The notes beneath the pieces were generated by a model. It did no database searches. It saw only the letters and a list, made by a program, of their open reading frames with translations, and was not told the origin of the DNA. DNA of 64,000 nucleotides. Source: Ignavibacteria bacterium (lineage in GTDB: Bacteria > Bacteroidota > Ignavibacteria > Ignavibacteriales > Ignavibacteriaceae). The stretch is from NCBI GenBank assembly GCA_017302895.1, contig JAFLBV010000001.1, positions 806,001 to 870,000 on the forward strand, in the 5' to 3' direction. Below, piece by piece: positions 53,533-61,190 of this stretch. Position numbers and translations under genes: made by a program. Numbering within the stretch: the stretch's first letter is position 1; every line of letters starts with the position of its first letter.

Positions 53533-53877
53533 CTAAATCAGAAGTGCACGATTTCGGATACAGGCGGATAACGAAGAAGGATTATCTACAGAGAAGTTGC
53601 TTTCAACACCCGTTTGTTTTCTAAAATCGCAGGCTCTGTTTCCTGAATTGATAGTAACAGAGAGATACTCATTTATCTCCAATTTGGGGTGAGTTAACTT
53701 AAAGGAAACACCGGCTGTGTTGGTTACCTGAACGATTTCACAATGGTCATGTTCTGAATGATTTCCATGATCATAATTAAACAGTCCAAGTTCGGAGTGA
53801 AAAAAGGAAAAAAGGAAAATCGCCAGAACCAGCGTCGGGATGAAACAAGAGTACCGGCGGAATTTGAAAAATCTCAT
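53533..53877 (-). CDS. Small His-rich secreted or membrane-anchored protein
   Basis: The 114-residue protein has a hydrophobic segment at ~13-26, followed by the possible metal-binding stretch NYDHGNHSEHDHC. The remainder is unfamiliar. It precedes the efflux adaptor on the same strand by ~100 bases and is probably the first gene of the metal-efflux operon. A periplasmic metal-binding role is inferred. A -7-like box ends only four bases before its ATG. Confidence 0.6.
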   Translation of the reverse strand: MRFFKFRRYSCFIPTLVLAIFLFSFFHSELGLFNYDHGNHSEHDHCEIVQVTNTAGVSFKLTHPKLEINEYLSVTINSGNRACDFRKQTGVESNFSVDNPSSLSACIRNRALLI

Positions 53878-53880
53878 TCG

Positions 53881-53912
53881 GAAAGATACGAATTAATTTC
53901 TAATCAGTCAAC
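53881..53912 (-). promoter_or_regulatory. Possible promoter of the metal-efflux operon
   Basis: Minus strand GTTG (53912-53909), 20 bases, TATCTTTC (53888-53881), one mismatch in each box. Transcription would begin at or next to the ATG at 53877, giving a leaderless mRNA. Confidence 0.4.
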
Positions 53913-53940
53913 AGTTTTGCATTACAAAAAAGACGCCTCG

Positions 53941-54027
53941 CTTTTGGAGCAGCTTACATGAGCTGTGAGGGGGCGGATTCTCCCCAAGGGATGCCGTTGG
54001 CAGAACCCGCGGAGGGGCAGGTCCCTT
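53941..54027. other. GC-rich, hairpin-rich segment of unknown nature
   Basis: Between tRNA-Ser and the metal-efflux operon lies an ~87-base segment much richer in G and C than its surroundings. It has three short hairpins: CAGCT/AGCTG (53950-53965), GGGG/CCCC (53969-53985) and TGCC/GGCA (53992-54002). No RNA family was recognised. It lies downstream of the tRNA terminator and upstream of the possible operon promoter, so neither transcript explains it. Confidence 0.4.
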
Positions 54028-54034
54028 TAAAATA

Positions 54035-54057
54035 AAAAAGTCCCCGTTTCAGGGGAC
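54035..54057 (-). terminator. tRNA-Ser terminator
   Basis: Minus strand GTCCCC/GGGGAC with loop TGAAAC, followed by TTTTTTATTTT, six bases after the tRNA. Confidence 0.88.
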
Positions 54058-54062
54058 AAAAC

Positions 54063-54154
54063 TGGCGGAGGGGGCGGGATTCGAACCCGCGGTAAGGTAT
54101 AATCCCTACGACGGTTTAGCAAACCGTTGGATTAAGCCACTCTCCCACCCCTCC
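54063..54154 (-). tRNA. tRNA-Ser (anticodon GCT)
   Basis: Minus strand: acceptor GGAGGGG pairs with CCCCTCC, discriminator G and an encoded CCA end. The anticodon loop TTTGCTAAA (stem GGT/ACC extended by C-G) gives GCT, reading AGC/AGU serine codons. The T arm GCGGGTTCGAATCCCGC is perfect. The long variable arm between anticodon and T arms is typical for serine tRNA. Confidence 0.97.
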
Positions 54155-54176
54155 GGAAAGGGATAAAGTTAGACCA

Positions 54177-54208
54177 CAAATATAGGTCTTTTCTCTCAAA
54201 AAGAAAAA
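54177..54208 (-). promoter_or_regulatory. tRNA-Ser promoter
   Basis: Minus strand TTTT (54208-54205), 20 bases, TATATTTG (54184-54177, perfect -7 box), 23 bases before the tRNA 5' end. Confidence 0.6.
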
Positions 54209-54232
54209 TGGAAAGTTGTTTGCCCCGGATTG

Positions 54233-54260
54233 AAAAGGGCAGCCGCATTCGAGACTGCCC
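54233..54260 (-). terminator. Terminator of the secreted protein gene at 54283
   Basis: Minus strand GGGCAG/CTGCCC with a 12-base loop followed by TTTT. Confidence 0.6.
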
Positions 54261-54282
54261 GTATTCCAAGTTTTTCAGCCTG

Positions 54283-55230
54283 TTAACGATAGTTTGGTAC
54301 AGTATTCTTCACGGCTCCTTTTTTATAATAAGCAGACGATGTAATGCACCTGTGGAGAGGGTCTGACTTCTCCCCCGAGAGCTCCTCGTTTATCGGAATT
54401 TTACCATTGACAACCGGGAAGGTAAAATCGACAATCGGATTCCACTGGTTTTTATACTGGTCGCTTGCATAGATCACAATTCTGTACTCGCCGTCCTTGG
54501 CCATTACTTTCGGTTTGAAATCCATTGTGTAGGCAACAGATTTTCCGAATTTTCTTGTTTGACCCGGGTAGCTGGTAAAATGATCGTACTGTTCGGGACC
54601 TTTTGTAACCAGCACTTCACCATTTTTGATCACTTCCGACCTCAGTTCCATGGTTCGCTCGTATCCGTCGTTGTTTTCCCAGAACCACTTTACATCGGTT
54701 GGACCTGCAAACCAGAATGACACAATACCTCCGTTTGAACCGTCATCTTCATAGATGTATGCGATGTCCTGCCAGGGACCGGTGCAGGCATACCTTGCCT
54801 TTCCGGCTTTCACGGTTTTAGTGATTTCGAAAGGAGTTTCCCAGATCAGTTTCCCGCCGGCGTAGATTTCAAGTTTATAGTTTGCCGGTGCGAAGACGGG
54901 CAGCTTGTCGAAAGCTGTAGTTGGGTGACCTGTTGGTGAGAATTTAAGACAATCTGTTACTTTTGCCCATTCACCGTCGTAGTTGGCGGTAAACTGCCAT
55001 GTTGCATCTGCAACGATCTTACCATTCATATCTTTGATGGTAGTTTTTAGTTCTTCCCCGCTTTGCATCCCGAGAATATTCCATACAGTCTTGGGATACC
55101 ATCTGCCGTCATCCATAAAATTGAGTATGGATTCTGTGACGGTGGTAAGTGTCGGACCCTTTGACCCGGCACTTGAAACACTATTAAACGCGACCAGAAT
55201 CATGAACGAAAACAGTAACAACCTTTTCAT
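54283..55230 (-). CDS. Secreted protein of unknown function
   Basis: The 315-residue protein has a signal peptide (MKRLLLFSFMILVAFNSVSSA). The mature part reads as repeated beta-sandwich-like segments rich in Trp and Tyr (DATWQFTANYDGEWAKV, YACTGPWQDIAYIYEDDGSNGG, VSFWFAGPTDVKWFWENNDG). No catalytic motif or family was recognised. It starts after GGAGTGAAAC and is not clearly in an operon. Confidence 0.65.
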   Translation of the reverse strand: MKRLLLFSFMILVAFNSVSSAGSKGPTLTTVTESILNFMDDGRWYPKTVWNILGMQSGEELKTTIKDMNGKIVADATWQFTANYDGEWAKVTDCLKFSPTGHPTTAFDKLPVFAPANYKLEIYAGGKLIWETPFEITKTVKAGKARYACTGPWQDIAYIYEDDGSNGGIVSFWFAGPTDVKWFWENNDGYERTMELRSEVIKNGEVLVTKGPEQYDHFTSYPGQTRKFGKSVAYTMDFKPKVMAKDGEYRIVIYASDQYKNQWNPIVDFTFPVVNGKIPINEELSGEKSDPLHRCITSSAYYKKGAVKNTVPNYR

Positions 55231-55309
55231 GTTTCACTCCTCGAACAAGTTTAAGTTAGGTCACCCGTAACTTAATAAATTTATCGGAAAAAAGGGTGAA
55301 ACAAGGAGG

Positions 55310-55423
55310 TTTTTTTTGAGAAGCGGAAACATGGTTCCACAGATTACACGGATTTGGCACGGATTTCACGGAGAGTTTTTTGGGACGCAGATACACGCAG
55401 ATTAGACGGAAAAACGCAGATGG
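55310..55423. repeat. Direct repeat, copy A
   Basis: About 114 bases aligned by eye with 55861-55975 in the same orientation. Shared blocks include GTTTTTTTGAGA, ATGGTTCCAC, GATTACAC and ACGCAGAT-ACGCAGATT. It borders the nucleotidyltransferase gene on its 3' side. Confidence 0.8.
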
Positions 55424-55436
55424 GTGGAGGGATTAA

Positions 55437-55706
55437 TCAGGTATAAATTACTTTGCCATGTTGCTTGATATGATTTATGAAGTCGGATTCTTTTGTAATA
55501 TCGACTATATCAACATCAACACCAATTTCATTTTCAATTTTCCCGGCAAGGGCCAAAGCCTCCCAACCGCTAATTCCTTCAACGCCCAGATCAATATCTC
55601 TTGCTTCATGCAGGTTTTTGGCCGCACTTCCAAAAAGTAAAATTTTTGTCACGCCATTTTCCTTGCAAATTTCTATCGCACGGGCGAGTTTTTTTTTGGT
55701 AACCAA
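55437..55706 (-). CDS. MNT-type nucleotidyltransferase-domain protein
   Basis: The 89-residue protein begins at a TTG at 55706 with a strong GGAGG seven bases upstream. The frame stays open further to 55808, but nothing upstream resembles the family. The signature is LLFGSAAKNLHEARDIDLGV, the G-S-x(n)-D-x-D motif of minimal nucleotidyltransferases. These include antitoxins (MntA) that AMPylate HEPN toxins. No HEPN partner is seen. The gene is enclosed by two direct repeats of about 115 bases, suggesting insertion as a unit. Confidence 0.78.
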   Translation of the reverse strand: MVTKKKLARAIEICKENGVTKILLFGSAAKNLHEARDIDLGVEGISGWEALALAGKIENEIGVDVDIVDITKESDFINHIKQHGKVIYT

Positions 55707-55860
55707 TTTTCCTCCGATCCAAAAGTGATTTAGCGTTACAAATTTAACAAAAGCAGGAGAATAAAAAAATCTTGTTCGGAATGTATGTGTTTCTGAGTTT
55801 TCAGACAAAAGAGAGTAACCCCTGAATTGAAAAATTTATTGATAAAAATATGAAAATTGG

Positions 55861-55975
55861 GTTTTTTTGAGAGGCGGAAGAATGGTTCCACTGATTACAC
55901 AAAATAAACACGAATCTTCAAGGAATTCTTCTTGAGAACGCAGATGCACGCAGATTGGGCAGAAAAACGCAGATG
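55861..55975. repeat. Direct repeat, copy B
   Basis: Counterpart of 55310-55423, roughly three quarters identical by eye, on the other side of the nucleotidyltransferase gene. Ends share AAAAACGCAGATG. Confidence 0.8.
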
Positions 55976-56102
55976 ATTTAAACTAGTCACCTTGCTTCAG
56001 AGTTATAATTAGTCCCTTAGATTAGCGAAAATCCTCTACTAAATTATTCATGATATCGAACTTGGAGTTAAGCCAAACTCCTAACACTCAGAAAAAATCT
56101 CC

Positions 56103-56918
56103 TTACTTCCCCAACACAACCTTAAACGAGTATTTAAGCGGTTCAAAGTTTGGTCTTTCACCACCACCGGGACGGGTGCCGCCGTGGTTTCCTTTACCTC
56201 CGCCGCGACCCATGGCACCGCCACCGGGTCTTCCTTCACCGTCACCTCCCATGCCGCCACTGGGACGAACGCCCTCCATCTCGAATTTCCCTGTTTCAAA
56301 TTTGAGGGAAATGTTGGATGGCTTGGCGGAAAAGAGTCTTTGTGAGATGTCATCACCTGAGAGGGGGATTTGCATTTCGATAACAAACTGCCCCTCGTTC
56401 ATTCCGAAGCTACCTCTCAAATACTTTCCTTTTGATGCTTCTGAAGTGTAGATTGGATATTGATCTTTTGTGATGACCTGAATCTGGTCGTTGGTTCTCT
56501 TCAAAGCAGTGACAAATTCAGGGAGCTCGGGTAGTTCTTTTTTGTTACCGGCACCGCGGATTTCCCTCAAGTCCTCGGTAAGTGGTTTCATCGGATATTT
56601 AATCCCAAGTTCTTCGCCGTCATCACTCTTTATCCAAAGTGTAAGTCCCTGCATTAAAATTTTCATCGCATTTGCGCGGTCGGGAGTAACAACAAGGATG
56701 TAAAGTGACTGTGCATCGTTTTTGAATCCGAATGCCATTTTACCATCGTCAACTTGAGTGAGATTTCCAGCCCAGTCGCTTCGCTCACCATTAACCTGAA
56801 CGGGGCTGTCAGTTTGCTTGCTCATCACTTCGATACCCGAGGAGCAGGAGGTAAAAAGTAAGGTTGAAAATATTATGAGTGTGTGGAAAATCAGGGCGGT
56901 TATGTTTGGTTTTGACAT
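56103..56918 (-). CDS. Lipoprotein with CBM9-like domain and Gly-rich tail
   Basis: From the ATG at 56918 (GAGAGAATA upstream) the protein has 271 residues. A frame extension to 56996 lacks a ribosome site and would bury the signal. The lipobox is LLFTSC. Residues ~45-210 resemble a family-9 carbohydrate-binding-like sandwich (GERSDWAGNLTQVDDGKMAFGFKNDAQSLYILV). A flexible Gly/Arg-rich stretch (GGMGGDGEGRPGGGAMG and following, ~residues 215-250) precedes a final strand YSFKVVLGK. Function is unknown. Confidence 0.7.
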   Translation of the reverse strand: MSKPNITALIFHTLIIFSTLLFTSCSSGIEVMSKQTDSPVQVNGERSDWAGNLTQVDDGKMAFGFKNDAQSLYILVVTPDRANAMKILMQGLTLWIKSDDGEELGIKYPMKPLTEDLREIRGAGNKKELPELPEFVTALKRTNDQIQVITKDQYPIYTSEASKGKYLRGSFGMNEGQFVIEMQIPLSGDDISQRLFSAKPSNISLKFETGKFEMEGVRPSGGMGGDGEGRPGGGAMGRGGGKGNHGGTRPGGGERPNFEPLKYSFKVVLGK

Positions 56919-57042
56919 TATTCTCTCGATCTTTTTTATGAAAGTTAGACCGTTGCATGGAAATGAAAGTTTAAAGAAAATAGAGCAGTTAATCAATAAT
57001 TTCTTTTATTTGCGGTCAAAATATTAACAAAAAGGCAAAACA

Positions 57043-57849
57043 TTGAACAACAAAAAAGTCGCAATAATTGGAGCGGGAAATATTGGTTCCGCAATTGCAT
57101 TGGGCATAAATGAATCGAAATTGATAAAAAGTGAAGACATCATCGTCACCAGACGGAGCCTCGAAGGTTTGAAAAAGTTTGAACAGATTGGTATGACGGT
57201 AACAACCGACAACAAAAACGCTGTTGAGATGGCTGATCTGGTTGTGGTGGCGGTTACACCCAAGGAGCTGAACGGGATTCTTGAAGAGATTGATTCTGCA
57301 CTTGTAGAGGGAAGGCATGAAGTAATATCGATTGTCTCCGGTGCCTCGGTAAAGGATATGAAGTCACACCTGACCAAAAAGGTGCCCGTTATCCGTGCCA
57401 TGCCCAACACTGCCGTTGCGATAAGAGAATCGATGACCTGCCTCTGCGGGGATTCCGAGGATAAAGATGCACTTGACAGAGCGGTAAAACTGTTCGAACC
57501 TCTGGGTGCAGCAATTGTGATCAGAGAAGACCTTATGGTTCCGGCAACAGCTCTTTGTGCCTGCGGTATTGCATTTTTCCTCAGGGCGGTAAGGGCAGCT
57601 TCACAGGGTGGAATCGAAATCGGATTTCACGCCGAGGATGCACTGTTTATGGCAGCCCAGACAGCCAAGGGAGCAGCCTCACTTCTTTTGCAGAAGGGAA
57701 CCCACCCCGAAGGTGAAGTGGATAAAGTGACCACTCCGCGCGGCTGTACCATCGCCGGACTGAACCAGATGGAACACTCGGGATTCAGTTCCTCACTTAT
57801 AAAAGGTATTGTCATATCGGCCGAAAAAGCGGAAAAACTCTACTCATAA
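57043..57849 (+). CDS. proC: Pyrroline-5-carboxylate reductase
   Basis: ProC makes proline with NAD(P)H. The 268-residue protein starts at a TTG (57043) with MNNKKVAIIGAGNIGSAIA, the nucleotide-binding motif. MADLVVVAVTPKEL, PVIRAMPNTAVAIRESMT and the C-terminal TTPRGCTIAGLNQME are diagnostic. No better ATG start exists in frame and the Shine-Dalgarno region is weak, so a modest expression level is possible. The stop overlaps the end of the converging ABC-F gene by six bases. Confidence 0.93.
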   Translation: MNNKKVAIIGAGNIGSAIALGINESKLIKSEDIIVTRRSLEGLKKFEQIGMTVTTDNKNAVEMADLVVVAVTPKELNGILEEIDSALVEGRHEVISIVSGASVKDMKSHLTKKVPVIRAMPNTAVAIRESMTCLCGDSEDKDALDRAVKLFEPLGAAIVIREDLMVPATALCACGIAFFLRAVRAASQGGIEIGFHAEDALFMAAQTAKGAASLLLQKGTHPEGEVDKVTTPRGCTIAGLNQMEHSGFSSSLIKGIVISAEKAEKLYS

Positions 57850-59448
57850 AAGTTCATCCATATCAACAACCATTGTAAGGTCACACCCGACAGCAAAATC
57901 GTCATCGTGAGTGATTATTACAAGAGTACCGGGGTATGAACCGATGGCTTTTTGCAGCATTTCAATTCCGGTCAGGTCGAGATTGTTTGTCGGTTCATCC
58001 AATATCAGGAGGTCAGGGGGTTCGTTGAGAGAAACAAGAACCCCGACTGCTGCCCTGATTAACTCACCTCCGCTGAGAGAACCCGTCAGTTTGTGACAGT
58101 CATCGCCATAAAATCCGAGTCGTCCGAGTCTGATTCGCGTTTCGGTCTCGTTAAATTTGCCTTTGTTTCCCGAAGCTGCATTCTCGAGTATGGTTTTTGA
58201 CCTGTCGAGGAAGGAAAGTTTCTGGTCGAGATAAACTGTGTTTACGGGGAGGATGTGTATCTCCCCGAGAACATTCGTTATATCACGGGTGAGCACTTTA
58301 CAAAAAGAGGACTTCCCGGAACCGTTTGATCCCGTTACGCGGATTCTTTCGCCGCGGGAAATTGTCAGGTTCAGAGGAAAATCCCAGAGTATTCTGTCAT
58401 CAAAATTGATATTTAACCCGGTACAGGCGAATACAACTGAAGAATTTTTCCCACCTGATGAAAAATCGAAGGTGGTTTTTTTCTCTTTCCTTATTCTCTT
58501 TTCTGCCTCGGTAATTTCTTCTTTGGCTCTCACGATTTTGGCAGTATGAGCCTCAATTTTCTTTTTAAGGGTTTTTTCGCCTGTCTCTTTCATTTTTCCG
58601 AGCATAATTTTAGGAACCCCCGAATTTTTTTTTGAATCTCCCGCCCGTTTGCTTTTTGCTGTCTGGTCGTGAATTACAGCCTCTGCCTTCGAAATGTCGT
58701 TGTTCAATTTTCGCTTTTTCTCCTCAAACATTCTGATAGCGGCTTCTTTTTCCGAGTCAGTAATTTCCTTATAGAGGTCGTAGTTTCCGCCAAAAATCCT
58801 GATGCCGGCTTCCGATATTTCAAAGATTCTGTCGACCCTCCTCAACAATTCCCTGTCGTGTGAGATAACGATCAGACCTTTGTTTTTTGGAAATTCTTCA
58901 ATGAATGAGAAAACGGCATTTCGTCCATTTTTGTCGAGGTGGTTTGTCGGTTCATCGAGGATTACAAAGTCGTAATCATTCATGAAAAGGGAGGCAAGGC
59001 GGGCTTTTATGATCTCACCCCCGCTCAGCGTGGAGACAGGAGAAGCACCCGAAAACCCGGTTAATCCGGTCTTTGCCAAAGCTTTTTGAATCTTTTCCTC
59101 AATTTCCCAGTCATCATCAAGTTCGATAAAATCCGCTTCTGTTCCGCTTCCTGCGGTGATCTTGAGATAAGCGAGATATTTGAGTTCGACTGCCAATAGT
59201 GAGGCTACGGTGTCACCTGATGATTCGAAAAACTCCTGTTCAAGGTATATTAATTTTTCCGGGCGGGTTACACTTCCTGATGAAGGGACGATCAAACCGG
59301 CGGCAATTTTGGCGAGTGTGGATTTCCCTGAGCCGTTGCTGCCGACAAGTCCCGTTACTCCGGGATTGAAGGAGATGGAAATATCGGATAAGAGGGTAAA
59401 ACCGTTTGGGAAAACAAGCGAAATGTTTGATACAGAGATTCGGGACAT
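57844..59448 (-). CDS. ABC-F family ATPase
   Basis: The 534-residue soluble protein carries two ATPase domains, each with Walker A GSNGSGKS, signature LSGGE and Walker B LLILDEPTNNLDL or VILDEPTNHLDK. They are joined by a ~90-residue charged helical linker (KRKLNNDISKAEAVIHDQTAKSKRAG ...) and there are no membrane segments. ABC-F proteins act on ribosomes: some rescue stalled translation, others protect from antibiotics. The basic KKNSGVPKIMLGKMKETGEKTLKKK segment suits ribosome contact. Which role applies is not decided. Confidence 0.9.
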   Translation of the reverse strand: MSRISVSNISLVFPNGFTLLSDISISFNPGVTGLVGSNGSGKSTLAKIAAGLIVPSSGSVTRPEKLIYLEQEFFESSGDTVASLLAVELKYLAYLKITAGSGTEADFIELDDDWEIEEKIQKALAKTGLTGFSGASPVSTLSGGEIIKARLASLFMNDYDFVILDEPTNHLDKNGRNAVFSFIEEFPKNKGLIVISHDRELLRRVDRIFEISEAGIRIFGGNYDLYKEITDSEKEAAIRMFEEKKRKLNNDISKAEAVIHDQTAKSKRAGDSKKNSGVPKIMLGKMKETGEKTLKKKIEAHTAKIVRAKEEITEAEKRIRKEKKTTFDFSSGGKNSSVVFACTGLNINFDDRILWDFPLNLTISRGERIRVTGSNGSGKSSFCKVLTRDITNVLGEIHILPVNTVYLDQKLSFLDRSKTILENAASGNKGKFNETETRIRLGRLGFYGDDCHKLTGSLSGGELIRAAVGVLVSLNEPPDLLILDEPTNNLDLTGIEMLQKAIGSYPGTLVIITHDDDFAVGCDLTMVVDMDELL

Positions 59449-59602
59449 AATAACTCCATTGCTAACATGAATTGTTAATTGTATTTAGCGGTGATGGGGA
59501 GTTATATTTTCACTTTATGTCCTTTTTGGAAATGATTACAGTTGCAAAATTAAGATTTAAAAACAAAAATCTAAAAAATTTTCGGTTGAAAGGAATAATT
59601 TA

Positions 59603-59683
59603 TCAACCGGCGGCGCTAACGGTTGTAAAAAAGAGGATGATAGCTATTAAAATAAGTGCGATTGTGAGTAATACTGTTTTCAT
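59603..59683 (-). CDS. Possible 26-residue membrane peptide
   Basis: A short frame MKTVLLTIALILIAIILFF followed by TTVSAAG and stop, almost entirely one hydrophobic helix. It could be a tiny membrane protein. The upstream AGACCAGACA has no good Shine-Dalgarno sequence, so it may be chance. Confidence 0.3.
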   Translation of the reverse strand: MKTVLLTIALILIAIILFFTTVSAAG

Positions 59684-59734
59684 TGTCTGGTCTCATGCGT
59701 TGTTATGACTTCATGTTTTTAGACCAGGACAACT

Positions 59735-59778
59735 TAAAAAAGGTTGCAGGGGGAACGGAATTTTTTTCCCGCTCCCCG
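59735..59778 (-). terminator. Terminator of the SLBB gene
   Basis: Minus strand GGGGAGCGG pairs with CCGTTCCCC (one wobble) around an A-rich loop; a TTTTTT run follows about ten bases later. Confidence 0.6.
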
Positions 59779-59786
59779 TGTCAAAA

Positions 59787-61190
59787 TCATTTCATCACAT
59801 TTATGAAGAGAATTGCGAGGGTGGCGATGTTGCCAATGATTCCCAGTACGAGAGCCGTATCACCGAGATAAGACCAGAACGAACGCTGAGCCTCTTTCGG
59901 GACATAGATATAGTCGCCCGGCTCGAGAGAACCCCTGAATTCCGAAGCCTTGTGCCACTGTTTTGTGTTCCCTTTGATGACCATGATGTCATCGGCATTT
60001 GCATAGTCGTTTAATCCCCCGGCCTGACGGATGTAATACTGAAAATCCATTCCGGGAGAGTATGGAATCCAACCCGGATAAGGCACCTGCCCGACCATGT
60101 TTATTCCAATCGGAAGGCTGGAGACCACAATGATGTCACCCATCTGGACACGATAGTTTTCATAGAAACTTCTCAGGGTGTCATTTTTAACCGTCAAATC
60201 TATCAACTGGCTGTTGTTGTAAAAATTCAATTGAGCTTCGAGTTTGAGGTATGAGGTATCCCTCTCGTTCAGACCGGAGAGTCTGTAAAGGTTAAGAAAA
60301 TCGAGCGAACTCAACTCAGCCATAAATTTTTGAATATCCACGACATTTTTATCCTCCTGCATATCCACTTTTTCTCTTGGAGCATCGACACCATAGTATG
60401 CACGGATAACGCTTGAAGGGAGGTTTTTGCTTTTTAACAGGCGGATATTGTTAAGCGAAGCAGTTGGAGTCAGTCCTCCCGCGAGTTCGAGAGCATCCTT
60501 GAGGGTTTGCTGTTTTCTTCCAAAAGGGACATAACCGGGTCTGTTTACTTCACCAATAACAAGAATTTTAAAGTCATCCATAAATGGTTGTTCATCACCA
60601 ACCACAATCCGGTCACGGTTTTGCAGTTTAATGTTTGAAGTGGTGGCGACGCGAATTTTTTCCATTTTTGTTCTGTCGTAACTCAACCTGTAGATGGTAG
60701 TGGAGTCGTAACCCTGGAAAGCGGAACTGTTTCCGAGTGCGTAATAGATGGCATCCTGCAGATTGTCGCCATCAATGAAGTGGTACCTGCCTGCGTTGTT
60801 TACGGCTCCCTCGATCTCGTAATATATTGCCTTAAAATCCGCAATCGGAAGGATAATCACATCATCATTTTTAAGGTAAGGGTTCTGGTTGACATCGCCG
60901 TTAATCCGGAATTTCTGTATGTCGATTGTAAGAATCTCACCTGATTCCCTCTTCAATTTTATATTTCTGAGGCAGATGGTGGCCTTTTCCACAGCAGCAT
61001 TATACATTACTCTGGTGAGGAACTGGTCAACTCTCTCACCGGGTGCTGCGGGAAAAGAGCCTGCAAGCTGAGGGTTCCCAACGATGCTGACACTCAGCTT
61101 CCCTTCGTTCACTCCCATCGGGGTTTTGTCTTTTTGGGCCACGAGAAGAGGCGAGAGGAGGAAAAGCAACAAAAGGAATTGCTTCATCAA
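59787..61190 (-). CDS. SLBB-domain polysaccharide export-like protein
   Basis: The 467-residue protein has a signal peptide (MMKQFLLLLFLLSPLLVAQ), a polysaccharide-export-type start, and two or three SLBB beta-grasp domains (for example AIYYEIEGAVNNAGRYHF, ILVIGEVNRPGYVPFG, NMVGQVPYPGWIPYSPG) each followed by the LxDALELAGGL-type helix. The last ~25 residues form a transmembrane helix (TALVLGIIGNIATLAILFINVMK), which anchors the C terminus. It resembles Wza-type outer-membrane export components. rfbB precedes it by zero bases, so a sugar-nucleotide/exopolysaccharide operon is likely. Confidence 0.87.
   Translation of the reverse strand: MMKQFLLLLFLLSPLLVAQKDKTPMGVNEGKLSVSIVGNPQLAGSFPAAPGERVDQFLTRVMYNAAVEKATICLRNIKLKRESGEILTIDIQKFRINGDVNQNPYLKNDDVIILPIADFKAIYYEIEGAVNNAGRYHFIDGDNLQDAIYYALGNSSAFQGYDSTTIYRLSYDRTKMEKIRVATTSNIKLQNRDRIVVGDEQPFMDDFKILVIGEVNRPGYVPFGRKQQTLKDALELAGGLTPTASLNNIRLLKSKNLPSSVIRAYYGVDAPREKVDMQEDKNVVDIQKFMAELSSLDFLNLYRLSGLNERDTSYLKLEAQLNFYNNSQLIDLTVKNDTLRSFYENYRVQMGDIIVVSSLPIGINMVGQVPYPGWIPYSPGMDFQYYIRQAGGLNDYANADDIMVIKGNTKQWHKASEFRGSLEPGDYIYVPKEAQRSFWSYLGDTALVLGIIGNIATLAILFINVMK

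Larger units (their letters stand above)
59449..59786. other. Intergenic region between ABC-F and SLBB genes
   Basis: 338 bases holding a possible 26-residue membrane peptide (59603-59683) and the terminator region of the SLBB gene (about 59735-59778). The rest is AT-rich without recognised features. Confidence 0.4.

Noticed and set aside
55707..55808. N-terminal extension of the nucleotidyltransferase
   Set aside because: It starts at an unsupported TTG. The TTG at 55706 has a strong GGAGG and begins right before the conserved domain.
55310..55975. CRISPR array from the repeated ACGCAGAT and GATTACAC phrases
   Set aside because: Only two long copies exist, with a gene between them and no regular spacer-repeat pattern.
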